This document shows positions 1 through 11,512 of a stretch of DNA of 64,000 bases, piece by piece. A program made the position numbers and the translations under genes. Under the pieces are notes generated by a model. That model searched no databases. It was not told where the DNA came from and saw only the letters and a list, made by a program, of their open reading frames with translations. The DNA is from Anodontia alba (lineage: Eukaryota; Mollusca; Bivalvia; Lucinida; Lucinidae): assembly GCA_964016985.1 (NCBI GenBank), contig OZ024826.1:40217070-40281069 (forward strand). Direction: 5' to 3'. Within the stretch, counting starts at the first letter, position 1. Every line of letters begins with the position of its first letter.

Positions 1-359
1 AAACGGTCACAAGAGTTCTGGGCAAACTGAAGTGCAACCAGGGAGGACAAAAAGTTTCAAAGCTGAAATATTTTCATTTTTTGTTTGCTTTATTTATCAA
101 TAAACTGAAAACAAAAATAAAAATATATATATATGTAACAATATGTTTTGTTCTTTTATAACACCCTTAGTTTTGTAACGGCATAATTGTAACTGCTGAA
201 GTCATTAGCTTTTAACAAATATGCCAGAGCATTCATGTATAAGCAGTGCAAGTACAACAGGCCTTTTCAATGCTTATTCATACCTATCAATATATATTAT
301 TTCATCATAGCAAGCAGATTTGCAAGGTGTATCCCACACTTCTGACACCAAACCGTAGC
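1..359. other. AT-rich unassigned sequence
   Basis: AT-rich DNA with a short (TA)n stretch near 125-135. I see no coding sequence, RNA gene or recognisable repeat family here. Confidence 0.5.
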
Positions 360-515
360 CCTCGCCCTACGCGCTCGTCAGGATATATTTCATAAGCATG
401 TATGTATGTATTTATGTATGTATAGCACTCACCCTTCGCGCTCGTCAGAATTTCATGTATGTGTGTATGTATGTATGTATGGTTGACACTCGTCCCACGC
501 ACTCGTCAGGATTTT
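360..515. repeat. Short tandem repeat with ATGT microsatellite
   Basis: About two and a half diverged units of 60-70 bp. Each joins a CG-containing segment (ACGCGCTCGTCAGGAT type, near 367, 437 and 498) to a run of ATGT. The open frame on the minus strand here is only the microsatellite read as Tyr/Ile/Thr/His, so no gene is called. Confidence 0.7.
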
Positions 516-1249
516 ATAGGCCAAAGGGTTAATATGGGGAAGAGGGCCACAAGGTTGTGAGTCCGCTTGGTGCTGGATGGAAGTGATATCAGGGCTTGAA
601 AATACAATGAACTACTTGGTAAACGTTTATAACTTTACCCAGTTCAACTCAACTATGCAAACATCAGAGCACGAACAGAAGAGACGAAACACAGGCAATG
701 ACAGTCTTACAATTCAAATTCACAGTGCAGTCACCCTCATTACCACAGATAGTATAAGAAATAATGGTACTGTAGATTCTAACATGAGCCTCTGCAATAA
801 CATTACCAAATGAGTGATAAACGGCGCCACGTATATCGAGACAACATAGTGGAATGAAGATGAACTACCCTATCAATATAAGTTTCATATATAAGTATGT
901 ATGTAGATATAAGTATATGCATCCAAGGTGCAACAGAGAGGCTGGGAGCATTCACCATCAGTACCTTACTAAGCTATCCAGACAGGTTGAAGCACTGAAT
1001 GCTAGAAAAGGTAAATGAGTGGGAGGGGAAGGGTAAACAATGTCTTATTTAACTAAAATAAAATGTATTAACCTCTCCAAAAAACACTATTGTATCTCTG
1101 ATATGTTGACATTATCAGGGAATGGTTCACAGTCTTGAATAGTTTGACTTTAACTGACGTAAATGGGGTAGAATGTAGACTAGATCTGTATAATGTAGAA
1201 GAATAGCTTTGACTGTAGAGTATGCAGCTGAAATGGCAGATGAAGCTTT
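516..1249. other. Unassigned non-coding sequence
   Basis: A 78-codon open frame at 577-813 has no recognisable domain, splice context or codon pattern, so it is not called. A short ATGT-rich stretch lies near 888-905. Nothing else is recognised. Confidence 0.4.
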
Positions 1250-1445
1250 CCAGAATGGTTCCAGGAAACAGTCCGGATCAGTTAGTGTTCCGGAATGGTT
1301 CAAGGAATCCGTTAAGAACAGTAATATTCCAGAATGGTTCAGGGAAACAGTCAAGAACAGTTAATATCCCAGAAAGGTTCCCCAAAACAGTCAGGAATAA
1401 ATAGCATTCCGGAATGGTTCAATCAAACAGTCAGGAATAGTGAGT
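1250..1445. repeat. 40-bp minisatellite, five copies
   Basis: Five consecutive units of 39-40 bp start with CCRGAATGGTTC at about 1250, 1290, 1329, 1369 and 1409, each followed by an AAACAGTC block. Units differ at a few positions. Open frames on both strands follow from the repeat and are not taken as coding. Confidence 0.85.
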
Positions 1446-2189
1446 TGTTTACAGGAAGCAACTTCACCGGGTCCGTATACTAAGATACATCAGACCCGAA
1501 CAAGATCAGCAGTTCGCTGGGCCTTATATAGGCTCTGCTGCACGTGAACCGTGATGTCATAAATGGCATATGACGATACAAAAATAAGCACGTGACTGTC
1601 AGGTGATCCACGCGGAACACTCGGTACTGTAATGCTGAACGGGGAGAACCGAGTGATCCCGAATGGATTAAAATGGAAGACGTCATTGCTGAAATCACAA
1701 TCCACCGATTCAGAAAAATATATGGACATGTAAGCTGCAAAATGATATTTAAGAAAAAGTTATTTATGGAAGCTCGTGCAGATACAATGAAAGATTGGAT
1801 TCAGGATAATTAGCGGCGAAGGTAACTTGGCATTATTAATTAATGAGGGTGAATTGGGTCGAGACGTTGACCTAATTACGAGGTCAGTTGTACATGAAGG
1901 TAAACATAAGAGAGCACGGAAAATGAAATGAGCTGCTCCAGCTCAAAAGTGGGGTCGGAATTGAAATTACTACCACAGATAGATATACAAGGAAGTCCCT
2001 CAAAGAACCGTAATAATGTCTTTGACAGAAAAAAAGGAAATGGTGAATCTCATGCCCGTCTCTTGTTGACCTAAATTCAGACAGATTGTACATGCATGTA
2101 AACAAACATTCATACACGTGGAACATACATATCAGAACAGGACAGGCTGGGCAGGGTCGCTACACTTGATAAGATAAATTCCTTAAATA
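1446..2189. other. Unassigned sequence
   Basis: Three short open frames (1480-1740 and 1884-2126, minus strand) show no family signature. I recognise no repeat or gene here. Confidence 0.4.
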
Positions 2190-2292
2190 TTTGTTTCTTT
2201 GAGCTATCGGAAGAAATTCGTAATGACTCAAAAAGAAGTTCGAAATAGCCATAGTAAACGAGCTATCGGTGTTCGAGCTTTGAGGTTCGACT
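2190..2292. mobile_element. fbE fragment (pogo-like MITE, right part only)
   Basis: Matches the right-hand part of the full fbE copies at 18478, 25586 and 36283: the 'ctatcggaagaaattcgta' block, then 'gttcgagc' and the terminal 'gaggttcgactg'. The left half and central hairpin are missing. Confidence 0.7.
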
Positions 2293-2515
2293 GATTCAAA
2301 TAAAGAACTGCAACAAAGTAACTACCCTGGGTGAAAATTTGGTGACCAGTAAGGCTGGCTAATCAGAGCTGAAAAGAAAGATAATCGATTATCAGTCCTG
2401 CCATTGTGATTGATAACCGATTAGTAATCAATGAAGATTTGATCATAATTTTTACCTAGTTGAGCATGATCTTATCATTTGTTATACTTGATTGTATGTA
2501 TTTTGTCAGACAGGC

Positions 2516-2586
2516 TTGAGCAAACAGTGTAGACCCTGATGAGACGCCGCAGACGCGGCATCTCATCAGGGTCTACACTGCTTGCC
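2516..2586. repeat. fbB/fbC core hairpin, solitary
   Basis: Near-perfect inverted repeat with arms of about 30 nt (agtgtagaccctgatgagac and its complement) around a short GC-rich loop. The same palindrome sits at the centre of the larger TTAA-flanked fbB and fbC elements. No TTAA-flanked body is recognised around this copy. Confidence 0.75.
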
Positions 2587-3364
2587 ACTCACCCAGCTAT
2601 ATTACACAGTGGGTAGTAAATTGAACGTTCAAATTTTAGATAAAGTGTGGAAAGGAGTTGAGGTGTCTGAATTCTAAGGGTAAATATGGTAAAGTAACAG
2701 ACACAGAAATCAAATGATCGATTATTAAATCTGTAATGATAGTCATTTTTGTGGAATTTATCGATTAATTAATCGATTATCCGATTAATCGTGCCAGTCT
2801 TAGTAAATCTATTTAACCGCCACCTTCCCCAACTCAGGTAGTTTTACTTCTGACTGTTCTAGCCGGCCTCGGTGGCCGGCCTCGGCGGCTCTATTGAGAT
2901 TCAAACTGTCTGCAGTTGTTTGTTTGCTCTTCCTCTTGGTGTCTTTGGCAGGCTATGTTCTTTGAGTGTGGGTCTTCGTGGACAACTTCTATACAAGTTT
3001 GTCCTTTTTTTCAGCCTTGCCAGGAGCTCTTCAGGGCGCCCTCCATGGTGTAATTACATGTAAAACTTATGCCGCCGGTGTTCAGTCTACTATCAGAGCT
3101 GGAGGAGATAACTGTTCACGAAGTGGTTTTATTGGAGCGTGTCTTGCCGCACAGGTACATACAATCATTTGACTTATGATTAACTCTAAGCAGGCTGGAA
3201 TAAATTTTCAGCACACATTTTGAATTATTTTTTCACAGAAACAAAATACTTATTTTCTGGAAACGCTAATCATCATATTGTTACGACCGAGCACTCCTTC
3301 CTTCGATTATCTGCCTTGGAGGATTACGCATAGCTCGTAAGTGTAAATTCAATCTCTGACAACT
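2587..3364. other. Unassigned sequence with ATCGATTA-rich patch
   Basis: Contains several ATCGATTA motifs on both strands near 2715-2790 and a duplicated GGCCTCGGxGGCC at 2864-2889. The open frames at 2872-3172 carry no recognisable domain. Confidence 0.4.
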
Positions 3365-3560
3365 GCGTCAGGGAATCGACACTTTGGCTCAGTGGTTAGA
3401 GTATTGGATTTTTAACCAGGAGGACCGGGTTCGAATCCCACGATCGGCGGGAAATTTTTTCAGTTACGCTTCATTCCTTTGTTACGACTTTCATGTCGTA
3501 AGAATATTTCGCCTGCTGAATTTGCCCGGAGAGTGGTAAACATTGAACAATAGTTATGAG
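3365..3560 (+). mobile_element. tRNA-derived SINE candidate
   Basis: A tRNA-like head at about 3377-3450 has an A-box-like TGGCTCAGTGGTTAGAG and a B-box GGGTTCGAATCCC, followed by an unrelated body. The head does not fold as a complete tRNA and the body continues without a CCA or terminator. It is therefore called a SINE head rather than a tRNA gene. The 3' end and target duplication are not resolved. Confidence 0.6.
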
Positions 3561-3587
3561 ACACGTCAAGACAAATCCAGCAAAACA

Positions 3588-3755
3588 GCGCCCAGCAAAG
3601 ACTCAGATCAGTGTGGGCTCCCGCCCAGGCTATCAGAGTCTCAATGTGCGCTAAATGGGTAGCTAAAGACCCAAGCTTTTTTCATGCCGATAGCAAAGAG
3701 TCTAAACAGACTGGACGAATGCCCAGGCTGATCTGAGTCTTCGCTAGCCGCACAA
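3588..3755. mobile_element. fbD-related fold-back copy
   Basis: Starts with gcgcccagcaaagactcaga and ends with gctgatctgagtcttcgcta, the paired fbD termini, around a short interior. Diverged from the other fbD copies. Confidence 0.65.
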
Positions 3756-3892
3756 GCCATTTTGTTGTTGGTTTGTCATGAGATGGATCCATTTGTGTTT
3801 TTTTTTTTTTTTTTTTTTATTATTATTTTCACAATTTACTAATATTTTACCAACGTATTTACTCTAACTATTTAGTCCGAAAGTCCTAGCTA

Positions 3893-3957
3893 TACAGCGT
3901 AGACCCAGATCAGACCCTGCAGAACGCATCGTCTGATCAGGGTCTGCACTCTTTAAT
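3893..3957. repeat. fbB/fbC core hairpin, solitary
   Basis: Inverted repeat with arms 'gtagacccagatcaga' and 'tctgatcagggtctgcac'. A diverged copy of the core hairpin at 2516 and elsewhere. A poly-T tract lies just upstream at 3801-3819. Confidence 0.65.
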
Positions 3958-3984
3958 ACACATCCAGCAGTTTTTAGACACGTT

Positions 3985-4360
3985 TAATGCTTCATATTCC
4001 TCAAAAATAGACATCTTTATCCAAGAAAGATTTAATAAATTAATATATAGTATTAATACGATTCTAAAATGTGGCATCTTGCAGCCTGTAAAATTTCAAT
4101 TAGTCTCTCGAATTTGAACTGGATCAAAAATGAAATGATTTTTTTTATCGTATCTCTGAATTAATGTTGGCAACATTAATTCAGAGACGATTAAAACTCA
4201 TTTCATTTCAAGAACAAGAGACTAACTGAAATTTTACAGGCTGTCAGGTGTCATATTTTATGATTTTATTAATACCATGTATCAATTTATTAATTCTTTC
4301 TTGGATAATAAAATGTCTATTTTTTTAGGAATATGGAGCCCTTAATAGGAAGTGAAATGG
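3985..4360. repeat. Large imperfect palindrome (about 370 bp)
   Basis: The two halves are inverted copies meeting at 'aattaatgttg / caacattaatt' near 4163-4185. Outer arms pair 'atattcctcaaaaatagaca' (near 3998) with its complement near 4310-4335. A fold-back element of a family not seen again in the window; no target duplication resolved. Confidence 0.75.
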
Positions 4361-4712
4361 ACTTGTGCAACATTTTAGGACGTCTATGGTAATAAGGTAA
4401 ATACGACATTTGAAACGAAGCAAAATTGTCATCGCTAGGCTGCATTTTGGCAGAAGTACTTGTACTTCGAAGATTTGGATATCGTCAGGTTGAGAAAGCA
4501 ATACTTTGAAAGATCCTTTGTATTTGGTACAAGCTCGTACCTACGCTGTATACTCTAAGTTTTGAATAGAGAGGCTGTGTAGATTCGTATCAGACACCAC
4601 CTAAGGCAGTGATCAGGTTCTATAGCAGCTCATCCAGCAGTTATAGCGAGCGCAGCGAAGTGAACTCTACGGTAGAGAATATGATCAAGGAAAAGTAACA
4701 TACAACGATATA
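4361..4712. other. Unassigned sequence
   Basis: Flank of the mariner element. No gene or repeat recognised. Confidence 0.4.
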
Positions 4713-6051
4713 CGAGGGATGTTCGAATTGAATTGCTTATTGTCCTCTAGCTCGATATCTACGTGGGGCACGATAAAAACCAATACATACCTGTATAGGG
4801 CTATTCAATATCTACACAATGGTGTATAAATGTACATGTTAGACTAAGTGTAAGACATAAAATTTGCCATTTGAATACACGCAGTCATTGACCATTGCAG
4901 TAAAAATGGTTGGTAGAAGCGTCGACAAAAAAGATGAAATACGGGCTTACATCAAAGCTCGCTCAAAACTTGGTTGTTCTTTGAAGAAGCTGATGACTGA
5001 AATTTCTACTGCTTTTGGACCTTCTTGTGTGTCTTATGACACAGTTCGGCGGTGGAAAAAGAAATTTGAGTCTGGTGTAGAGTCCATCAAAAATGCACCG
5101 AAATCAGGTAGGCCAAAATCTGCATCTCGTAAAGAATTGTTTCCAAAATAAAGGAAATCATTGAAGGAGATGCCAGATTTACAGTTCGTGATATTGCACG
5201 AAAGGTAGGCATATCACTATCAACGGTTCACCTTATTTTGAAGAAGCATTTGAAAGTCAGAAAGATTTCTGCTAGATGGGTGCCACATCTGTTGACTGAC
5301 GAGCAAAAGAGGCAACGGGTTAAAGTGGCCAAAAAGCTGCTTCAAATGTTTCCAAAATATGACATAAAGCAGTTTGCCAATGTCGTCACAGGTGATGAAA
5401 CCTGGGTCCATTATTTTGAGCCCGTCAGAAAGGTTAGCAATAAGATCTGGGCCACTAAACACAGCAAACGCCCAATAATTGCCAAACGTTCTTTGAGTAC
5501 AAAGAAGGTTTTGTATGCAATCTTCTTCTCTGGTGAAGGAGTCGCAATAAAAGTGCCAGTGAAAAAGGGCAAAAGCATCACCGGAAAGTACTACAAAGAC
5601 GTAGTACTGAAGAAACTGAAAAAGTATTATCAGAAAAGACGCCCTGCCACTGGTTTTAAACATGTCCGTCTTCTACATGACAATGCACCAGCTCATACCT
5701 CAGCAATAGTTACGGCGTTTTTGAAGAAAGAAAAAGCAACTGTTTTGCCTCACCCCACGTATTCCCCAGACCTTGCCCCATGTGATTTCTTTTTGTTTCC
5801 GAAATTGAAAGCATTCCTTGCTGGGCGGAAATACCAGTCCCGACAGGCACTTGGATCTGCCATTCATCAGTACCTTATTACTGTGCCCAAATCAGCGTAC
5901 CGTGACGCCTTCAAGAAGTGGATACATCGGCTGAAACTTTGCATTTCTAGCCACGGGGAGTACTTCGAGAGCATGAAATGAGTACTTTTGGGCTAACTTG
6001 AAATTTGAAGTCTCCAGATAGAAATAAGCAATTCATTTCGAACATCCCTCG
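4713..6051 (+). mobile_element. mariner-family DNA transposon with both TIRs
   Basis: Inverted termini of about 29 bp beginning CGAGGGATGTTCGAA lie at 4713-4741 and 6023-6051 with about one mismatch, next to TA on each side as expected for Tc1/mariner. Element length is 1339 bp, typical of mariner. It holds one transposase reading frame (4906-5981) broken by a single frameshift. This copy can probably no longer make transposase but could still be moved by one supplied elsewhere. Confidence 0.93.
4906..5981 (+). pseudogene. mariner transposase, one frameshift
   Basis: The start is the ATG at 4906, giving MVGRSVDKKDEIRAY. The N-terminal helix-turn-helix region contains SYDTVRRW and is read to about 5134. 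A one-base loss near 5134-5136 then shifts the frame, and the rest is open to the stop at 5981. The catalytic part shows ARWVPHLLT, TGDETWVHYF (first Asp), HDNAPAH (second Asp) and YSPDLAPCDFF (third Asp). The last two Asp residues are separated by 34 residues, the mariner D,D34D signature. Apart from the frameshift no stop interrupts about 355 codons, so the lesion looks recent or could be a sequence error. Cut-and-paste transposition is known for the family; loss of function of this copy is inference. Confidence 0.93.
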
Positions 6052-6053
6052 TA

Positions 6054-6602
6054 TACTTTCAGCAGAAATCGCTCTGACCAATTTTCTTCCCGTTTTCTTC
6101 CCGGAAGTTTCACCGGAAGCTGGCAGAACTGGGGCGGACTTGATTATACCGCTAGTCACAAAATTTGGGTCTCACTAATAAGCGTCACGAAGTGACAAGA
6201 AACGAGTGTCAATAAGTGTCACGAACATATTTTGCTGCTTAATTTTATTATTTATTATTGATGTACATATACTTTTTTATATACTGATATTCATGTTTTA
6301 TTGATGCTGTGAAGGACTTTTGAAGAGACTACAGATAGGTCTGTGCTGTGCTCGCATTTAGGTTAATCCTAATTTCATTTTAAGATACAGCACCAGGTAG
6401 TTAAATGGAGTTGTTCAAATGGTCAGACAGAATCAGTGGATACCCTATTATATATCGAACGTGCAGCAAAGATCTTGGACACTGTGAAGCTTCGCTGGCT
6501 GAATCTTTACTGTTCGCAGAAACCCATATTATATGTATAATATCTGTGTTGTATTTTCAAAGTATACAATCACGTGTAACTTGCAATATTCTCTAATCAA
6601 GT
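6054..6602. other. Unassigned sequence
   Basis: No gene recognised. Contains two short AAGTGTCACGAA-type repeats near 6180-6230. Confidence 0.4.
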
Positions 6603-6972
6603 ACCGTATTCGACCTTGTTATCGGTTATTCTCATGTAAGTGCAGAGTCCTCGCGGGGGTGGGGGGTACCCCCTCCAGAGGCATAGTAAAGCAATTTCGT
6701 AGTCTTTCGAAGTCTTACCGCCAATATATTTCTTTATAAAAGTATGTATAGCGGGTACTTATTTGAATTGTCTCGCCACAATACCAAAATCATAAGCTTT
6801 TATAAAAACAGAAAAAAATCGTATAAGCATTTTAAATACGCCCCCTTAAGAAGTTATCTGCGATTTTTCTTTAAAGTGTGCCGTACGAGTATTAGATGGA
6901 TAATTCACTACACGTTTTATAGTACGTTTGCAAAACCTAAGCGCACAGTACGTTAATTAGGTCGAATACGGT
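6603..6972. mobile_element. Putative MITE with ACCGTATTCGACCT termini
   Basis: A perfect 14-bp inverted repeat (ACCGTATTCGACCT) bounds 370 bp, at 6603-6616 and 6959-6972. No other copy is seen in the window and no target duplication is resolved, so this rests on the termini alone. Confidence 0.5.
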
Positions 6973-7172
6973 TTCATGTTTCTCTATCCGAAATAGTGAT
7001 TTACAGAGAGAATAGCGTCTATATGAAGGATAAAAGGAATATTATTACAAAGTAAAAATTACAGGCAGAGACGACATAATCTCAATTTGTCCTTCAATGC
7101 ATTCACCTCAAACATATGAAACATCCCGGCGGAGTACCTATCTATAACAGATACGCAAAAAATATGTGTCAT

Positions 7173-7383
7173 AACGTCAGAAAACGTACCTTCGGACGTG
7201 AGCGCAGAGCGAAGATTCTGAACAGACCGCGCAAATGCGCGGTCTGATCAGAATCATCACTGGGCGTATTTTGGATAGCCAAGAATACAAAGTTTCTTCA
7301 TGCGGACAACGAAGACTCTGATCAGACTGTGCGAGCTGGTTTTAGTCTTCGTTAGACGCATATGTCAGAAGGTATGTTTTCAC
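7173..7383. mobile_element. fbD fold-back element
   Basis: Begins aacgtcagaaaacgtacctt and ends in its complement (gtcagaaggtatgttttc). The interior has two smaller hairpins built on 'gaagattctgaacagac' and 'gaagactctgatcagac' arms. Same family as 18101, 20084, 39093, 46737, 49389 and 62829. Confidence 0.8.
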
Positions 7384-7734
7384 ACATTGCGGCTTATATT
7401 AAATGTTTTATGATTTCATATTTATTTCAGTACGGATTGTCGAGTATACCGGAGACCTGGAAACAAAAGACACTGAGATATCCAGAAATTTTGACTCTAG
7501 CACAGCAACTGGTTACCTTATCATTAAGTCAATAGAAATTCGAGCTATGACAGATATATAGAAAATAATAAGCCGTAGTATAAACCATTGATAGAAATAA
7601 AAGAACAAATTGAAATAAGATTTAATCAAAGCACTGACAGCACTAATGGACTAATGGTCTCTGAGTGTAGGCTGGGAAAACAGTCCTGAACGGGGACTTA
7701 AAACTGTTTCATTTAATCCTTAACTTCCTGTGAT

Positions 7735-7807
7735 ATAAGCAAACGGTGCAGACCCTGATCAGACGCCGCATCTTGCGGCGTCTGATCTGAGTTTGCACTG
7801 TTTGCCA
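7735..7807. repeat. fbB/fbC core hairpin
   Basis: Arms 'gcaaacggtgcagaccctga' and 'tctgatctgagtttgcactg' around gacgccgc/gcggcgtc. A TTAA lies 3' (7837), but no paired terminus is clear. Confidence 0.75.
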
Positions 7808-8181
7808 ATGTCCCAGTACTAAGCCCAGTCCAGGTTTAACAGTTAACCCTCTTTACATTCTGACGTAACAGTGACAAGACTAACGCTGCTATAATCACCT
7901 GGATTTCATACAAACGTGTGGTTTGATTTCATTGTTTAGTGATAATTACGTGGACAGCAACCTTAAAAAATTTTGGTGTATGTATACTTTGGCTCGATTG
8001 TGAACAATCGACCCAAAACTGAAAAGCATCTGAAAAATCTCTTAATAATGTATACCCGTACACAACTTTTTGTTCACTACCGGAATATACCTAAATACTT
8101 GAACACCTTAACTCCTTACCATACCTGTCCTAAAATCTAAACAAGTGCATTTCAGAATCAGATTGTGTGTCTAAAACCTAT

Positions 8182-8232
8182 CTAGTGTGGACCCTTATCC
8201 GACGCGGTGTCTGATCTGGGTGTGCACTGTTG
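8182..8232. repeat. fbB/fbC core hairpin, degraded
   Basis: Short, diverged version of the same palindrome ('gtgtggacccttatccgac' with 'gtctgatctgggtgtgcac'). Confidence 0.55.
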
Positions 8233-8705
8233 CTCAGACCTGTCTGTCCCAATACATATTTAGTATGGAGAATATAGAAGTATAAAATAATAGACGTTTG
8301 AGCGAAATGTGGTTGATGAAAACCATAACGAAAACACAACCGTGTACACTCTAGTATCAGTTTCATTGATTCGGGGTTGAATATATAAAATTGTTGAAAT
8401 GACAACAAATTATCATAGGAGAGCATGATAGTCATATGCAAATCTATAGGCTACTTTGCTTAAGACCGATACTGAGTTTGAGATTGATCGGTACTTATCT
8501 TTAAGATGAGTTGAGCACATTAGATATACACACATACAAACTTATCCTAATCATGGTCAAAATGACAGAATTCAAAGAAAGCACAGACATAAAACATTGA
8601 GAATAACAACAAAAGCACATGTATAACTTCACATCACGTGCAAATCGCAACATTAGCACCTGGATTCTTGTACATACACAGTGTACAGGAATGTGTCCCT
8701 GTGTT

Positions 8706-8982
8706 CATCACGAAAACATGCCCATATAATATTGACCCCCTTAAACCCCACTTTTATTTAGTAAAACTGGGGTTTACAGGGGTATACATTATTTTTCTTA
8801 TTTCTGCTCAAAACATAGATTGTGGGTACTCGTTAGAACCGCCTCGCCGAGGCGGTTCTAACGAGTACAACAATCTATGTTTTGAGCAGAAATACGAAAA
8901 ATATTGGAGTTTTGTATCCGAAAATTTCCAGTTTTTAGAGGTGAAATTTTCTATACATTTGAATAGGCGTATTTACGTAATG
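8706..8982. mobile_element. fbA fold-back element, copy 1
   Basis: 277 bp. Termini CATCACGAAAACATGCC and GGCGTATTTACGTAATG are inverted copies (family consensus CATYACGAAAACACGCC). The centre is a near-perfect hairpin of about 50 nt per arm containing GTACTCGTTAGAACCGCC and its complement. Ten copies of this family lie in the window. The open frame at 8638-9006 is this element read through and is not a gene. Confidence 0.92.
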
Positions 8983-9660
8983 TCATATATTATATCCTGG
9001 TTTTAGTGTCCAAATGTATGTGAATGAAATTGCGTTTAAATATTGTCCTATATGCGTCAAATATTCAAACTGTATGTTATTTATTGAGAGATTAAAACTA
9101 AAGGGACTATTTGATAATGCTTTATACGTGAAAATACAGCTCGGCTTAAAGCTGGCATAGGGCGTGGTGGATGTTGCATTTTTCATCATGAATAAACTTA
9201 ATCAAATCGAGTCTTTTAGTTTCTGTTTTGGTTTTATCAAATTTCCATTGGATCCCCTTGTCGAAGTTTGTTACGCATTTTTATACATAATTGTAAGTAT
9301 TGCTTGCAGGATTTGATATGCGTTTTTGACTTGTTAAGTTGCTGTATTTTGCAATTACAGCATACACATAGAACGTACAGCATATTTTCACATTCAACTG
9401 CCTAAAGGTTTAAAGTTATCATATTGCCCCTCGTAGAAAACCAAAATAGTCAAATCGTCTTGCGTCAAACCGGCTGAGGTTTTAATTCTCTAAAATGTTT
9501 GCAAGACTATAATAAAATAATGACAACAACGCATACAAATGTTGCAAACAACGGCGTTTGGTTTGTCATTATTTGTTCTCTCCATCTTTTGTGTCTCAGC
9601 AAGGCTGTGCTTCGTGATTGTGGTATGTCCTGAATAGTTTCACAACAGAAATTAGCCTAT
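8983..9660. other. Unassigned AT-rich sequence
   Basis: No gene or repeat family recognised. Confidence 0.4.
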
Positions 9661-9863
9661 GAACCCCTATCCTGCTGTTCACGACAACCCCTTCCTTTGC
9701 AAAGAGTGTAGATCCAGATCAGATGGCTTCTAGCCATCTGATCAGGATCTACATTGTCATTCAGTTTGTGAATTTGAACGAAAACATTATATGATGTAAT
9801 CGGATTGGCTGGTAGCCAGAAATGGGTGTAGCTAATTAAATTATTCAGCAGGATAAGGGTTAA
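9661..9863. mobile_element. fbB fold-back element (piggyBac-like), reverse orientation
   Basis: Right end TTCAGCAGGATAAGGGTTAA; left end diverged (acccctatcctgctgttc). The core hairpin (gtgtagatccagatcaga) lies at 9707-9760, with a long arm carrying the 'ccaatcagatta'-type block in reverse. TTAA target and CCCT-type termini match piggyBac-like elements. Confidence 0.8.
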
Positions 9864-10794
9864 AGACACCAAGAGGAGGACAGAACACAAACCACACACC
9901 CAAGAGAAGCAAAGCAGCTAGCTCCCTTTTCCCTAACTAGGTGATCAGAATGCCAGACCACCAAACATAAGAATAAGACTTATCCTTTTGTTGTGTTTGA
10001 TGGATACTGTTTGGCATTGTGATCACCTGTAACAAACATGAGAAACCTTGAAAAAAACCCTCGCAGCGAGCAACTACAAGACTATACAAAGAACAAACAA
10101 CATTAACCTACAAATCTTTGCTGTGTGATCAAATGTTATTAAAAGACACATACGCTCGGCTCGCGTAAAGGCGATCAGAGCATAGACAAAGCAGATACAG
10201 ATAGAAACAGAAAGCAAACTGGGTAGTTATTGAATGTGAGGTGCTCACAATGGAGACTCAAAATATGACCCGCCAAATAGAACAGAAAGCAAAGTGGGCA
10301 GGCGTACAGCGGTGACCACACTGCTAGGATACAAACAGCACATGCAACAAAGGTCCATAAATCCCCACAAAGAACGATCAACGCATGAACCGATGCCTTT
10401 GAACGGTCATTCTTGCATAAAATTCTATGAACATAGCTATTTGAAGCCATGCTTAAATGTGCTAGAAGTCGTGTTCAAACAACAAAACCCATGTTCAAAT
10501 CATGAAATTCACGCGCTGTTTGAACATGGATTTTGAACTTTTGATATCACAAGATGGGCCTTGCTTTATTAACGTTACGTTGAGCAACGTTATCGCCCTG
10601 AACGCAGCATTTTAGAATTTTATGATGACGTCAGAGGGTTGCTGCGCAACTGGTGTCATTGTAAACAACATTCTAAACTAGCTGCCATGTTGGTTTGCCG
10701 TCGCATTTGAAGAGTTTATATGGAGTTTATATGGAGCTTTGGGGCGTTTTCGTTACAATTTGCCGTTGGAATCGTAAGTTATGCAAGAATAACG
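9864..10794. other. Unassigned sequence
   Basis: Open frames at 10175-10450 and 10294-10536 overlap on opposite strands and show no domain. A weak inverted pair (catgttcaaat / tttgaacatg) lies near 10490-10530. No gene called. Confidence 0.4.
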
Positions 10795-10928
10795 ATCATC
10801 CATGGTTATTTCATTGCAATAACATTTGCCGGGTCCCTCGGAAGATATTTGAACAATCGGCCTAGCGGCCTCGTGTTCAAACAGCTTCCTCGGGACCCAG
10901 CAAATGTTAATGCATGAAAAACCATGGG
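10795..10928. repeat. Small fold-back (about 130 bp)
   Basis: Imperfect palindrome pairing 'aacatttgccgggtccctcg' (10821-10840) with 'cgggacccagcaaatgtt' (about 10890-10908), plus outer CCATGG. The short open frames on both strands here are products of the palindrome. Confidence 0.75.
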
Positions 10929-11399
10929 TGATCCCTATAGTAGTCAACATTACTAGCGGGTAAAAGGGTTTAATCGCTTCTACTGATAACTAATCTTCAC
11001 CCTAGGTTCAAATCTTGTAGAAATACAATCTGATTATTTGGCTGGCATGGAGTTTAACCATTTGAACACACCCGATCCTATTTCAACAGCAGATACCCAT
11101 AAAACATGTTTAAAATAGCCATGTGGTTAAAAAGAAGTAATTTAAAGGTTCTATGATTTTATTTGTACGTATATAGCACAGGGCAAGGGCAGACACATCC
11201 GGGGAACAGAAGTTTGTTGTAACTGAAGGTTTGTGCTCATTTGATCTGCATTGTGTGTTCAACAATTAACCTTTAATATAAGTTTAACACATTTATGCCG
11301 AATCGCCTCTTCTATTATCATTCTTCGGACCGGTCCATTTACAAGGGGTGTCTGATTACATTTTTTATTATTACCATATTTTATAGATATTTCTGTGTT
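10929..11399. other. Unassigned sequence
   Basis: No gene or repeat recognised. Confidence 0.35.
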
Positions 11400-11512
11400 T
11401 AATGCAAACAATGTAGACCCTGATCAGATATCGCGTTCTGTGACGTCTGATCTTGGTCCACACGGTTTGCGAATATCCTTTTCTTTATGGGACGCTAGGC
11501 TAAAATGGTTAA
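11400..11512. mobile_element. fbC-like partial copy
   Basis: The core hairpin 'gcaaacaatgtagaccctga' pairs with its complement to about 11470, followed by an arm ending gctaaaatggTTAA. The left TTAA end is not identified. Confidence 0.6.

Noticed and set aside
3377..3450. tRNA gene
   Set aside because: A and B boxes are present, but the acceptor stem does not close and the sequence continues into a body; SINE head. The same holds for 16265-16343 and 43097-43180.
8706..8982. fbA as a Helitron
   Set aside because: No TC start or CTRR end, it has 17-bp terminal inverted repeats, and the proven insertion is not between A and T.
8638..9006. 122-codon open frame
   Set aside because: Runs through fbA copy 1, and its peptide recurs wherever fbA occurs (for example 40766-41008); shadow of the repeat.
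10175..10536. Overlapping frames of 91 and 80 codons on opposite strands
   Set aside because: No motif, no splice context, mutually exclusive strands; chance frames.
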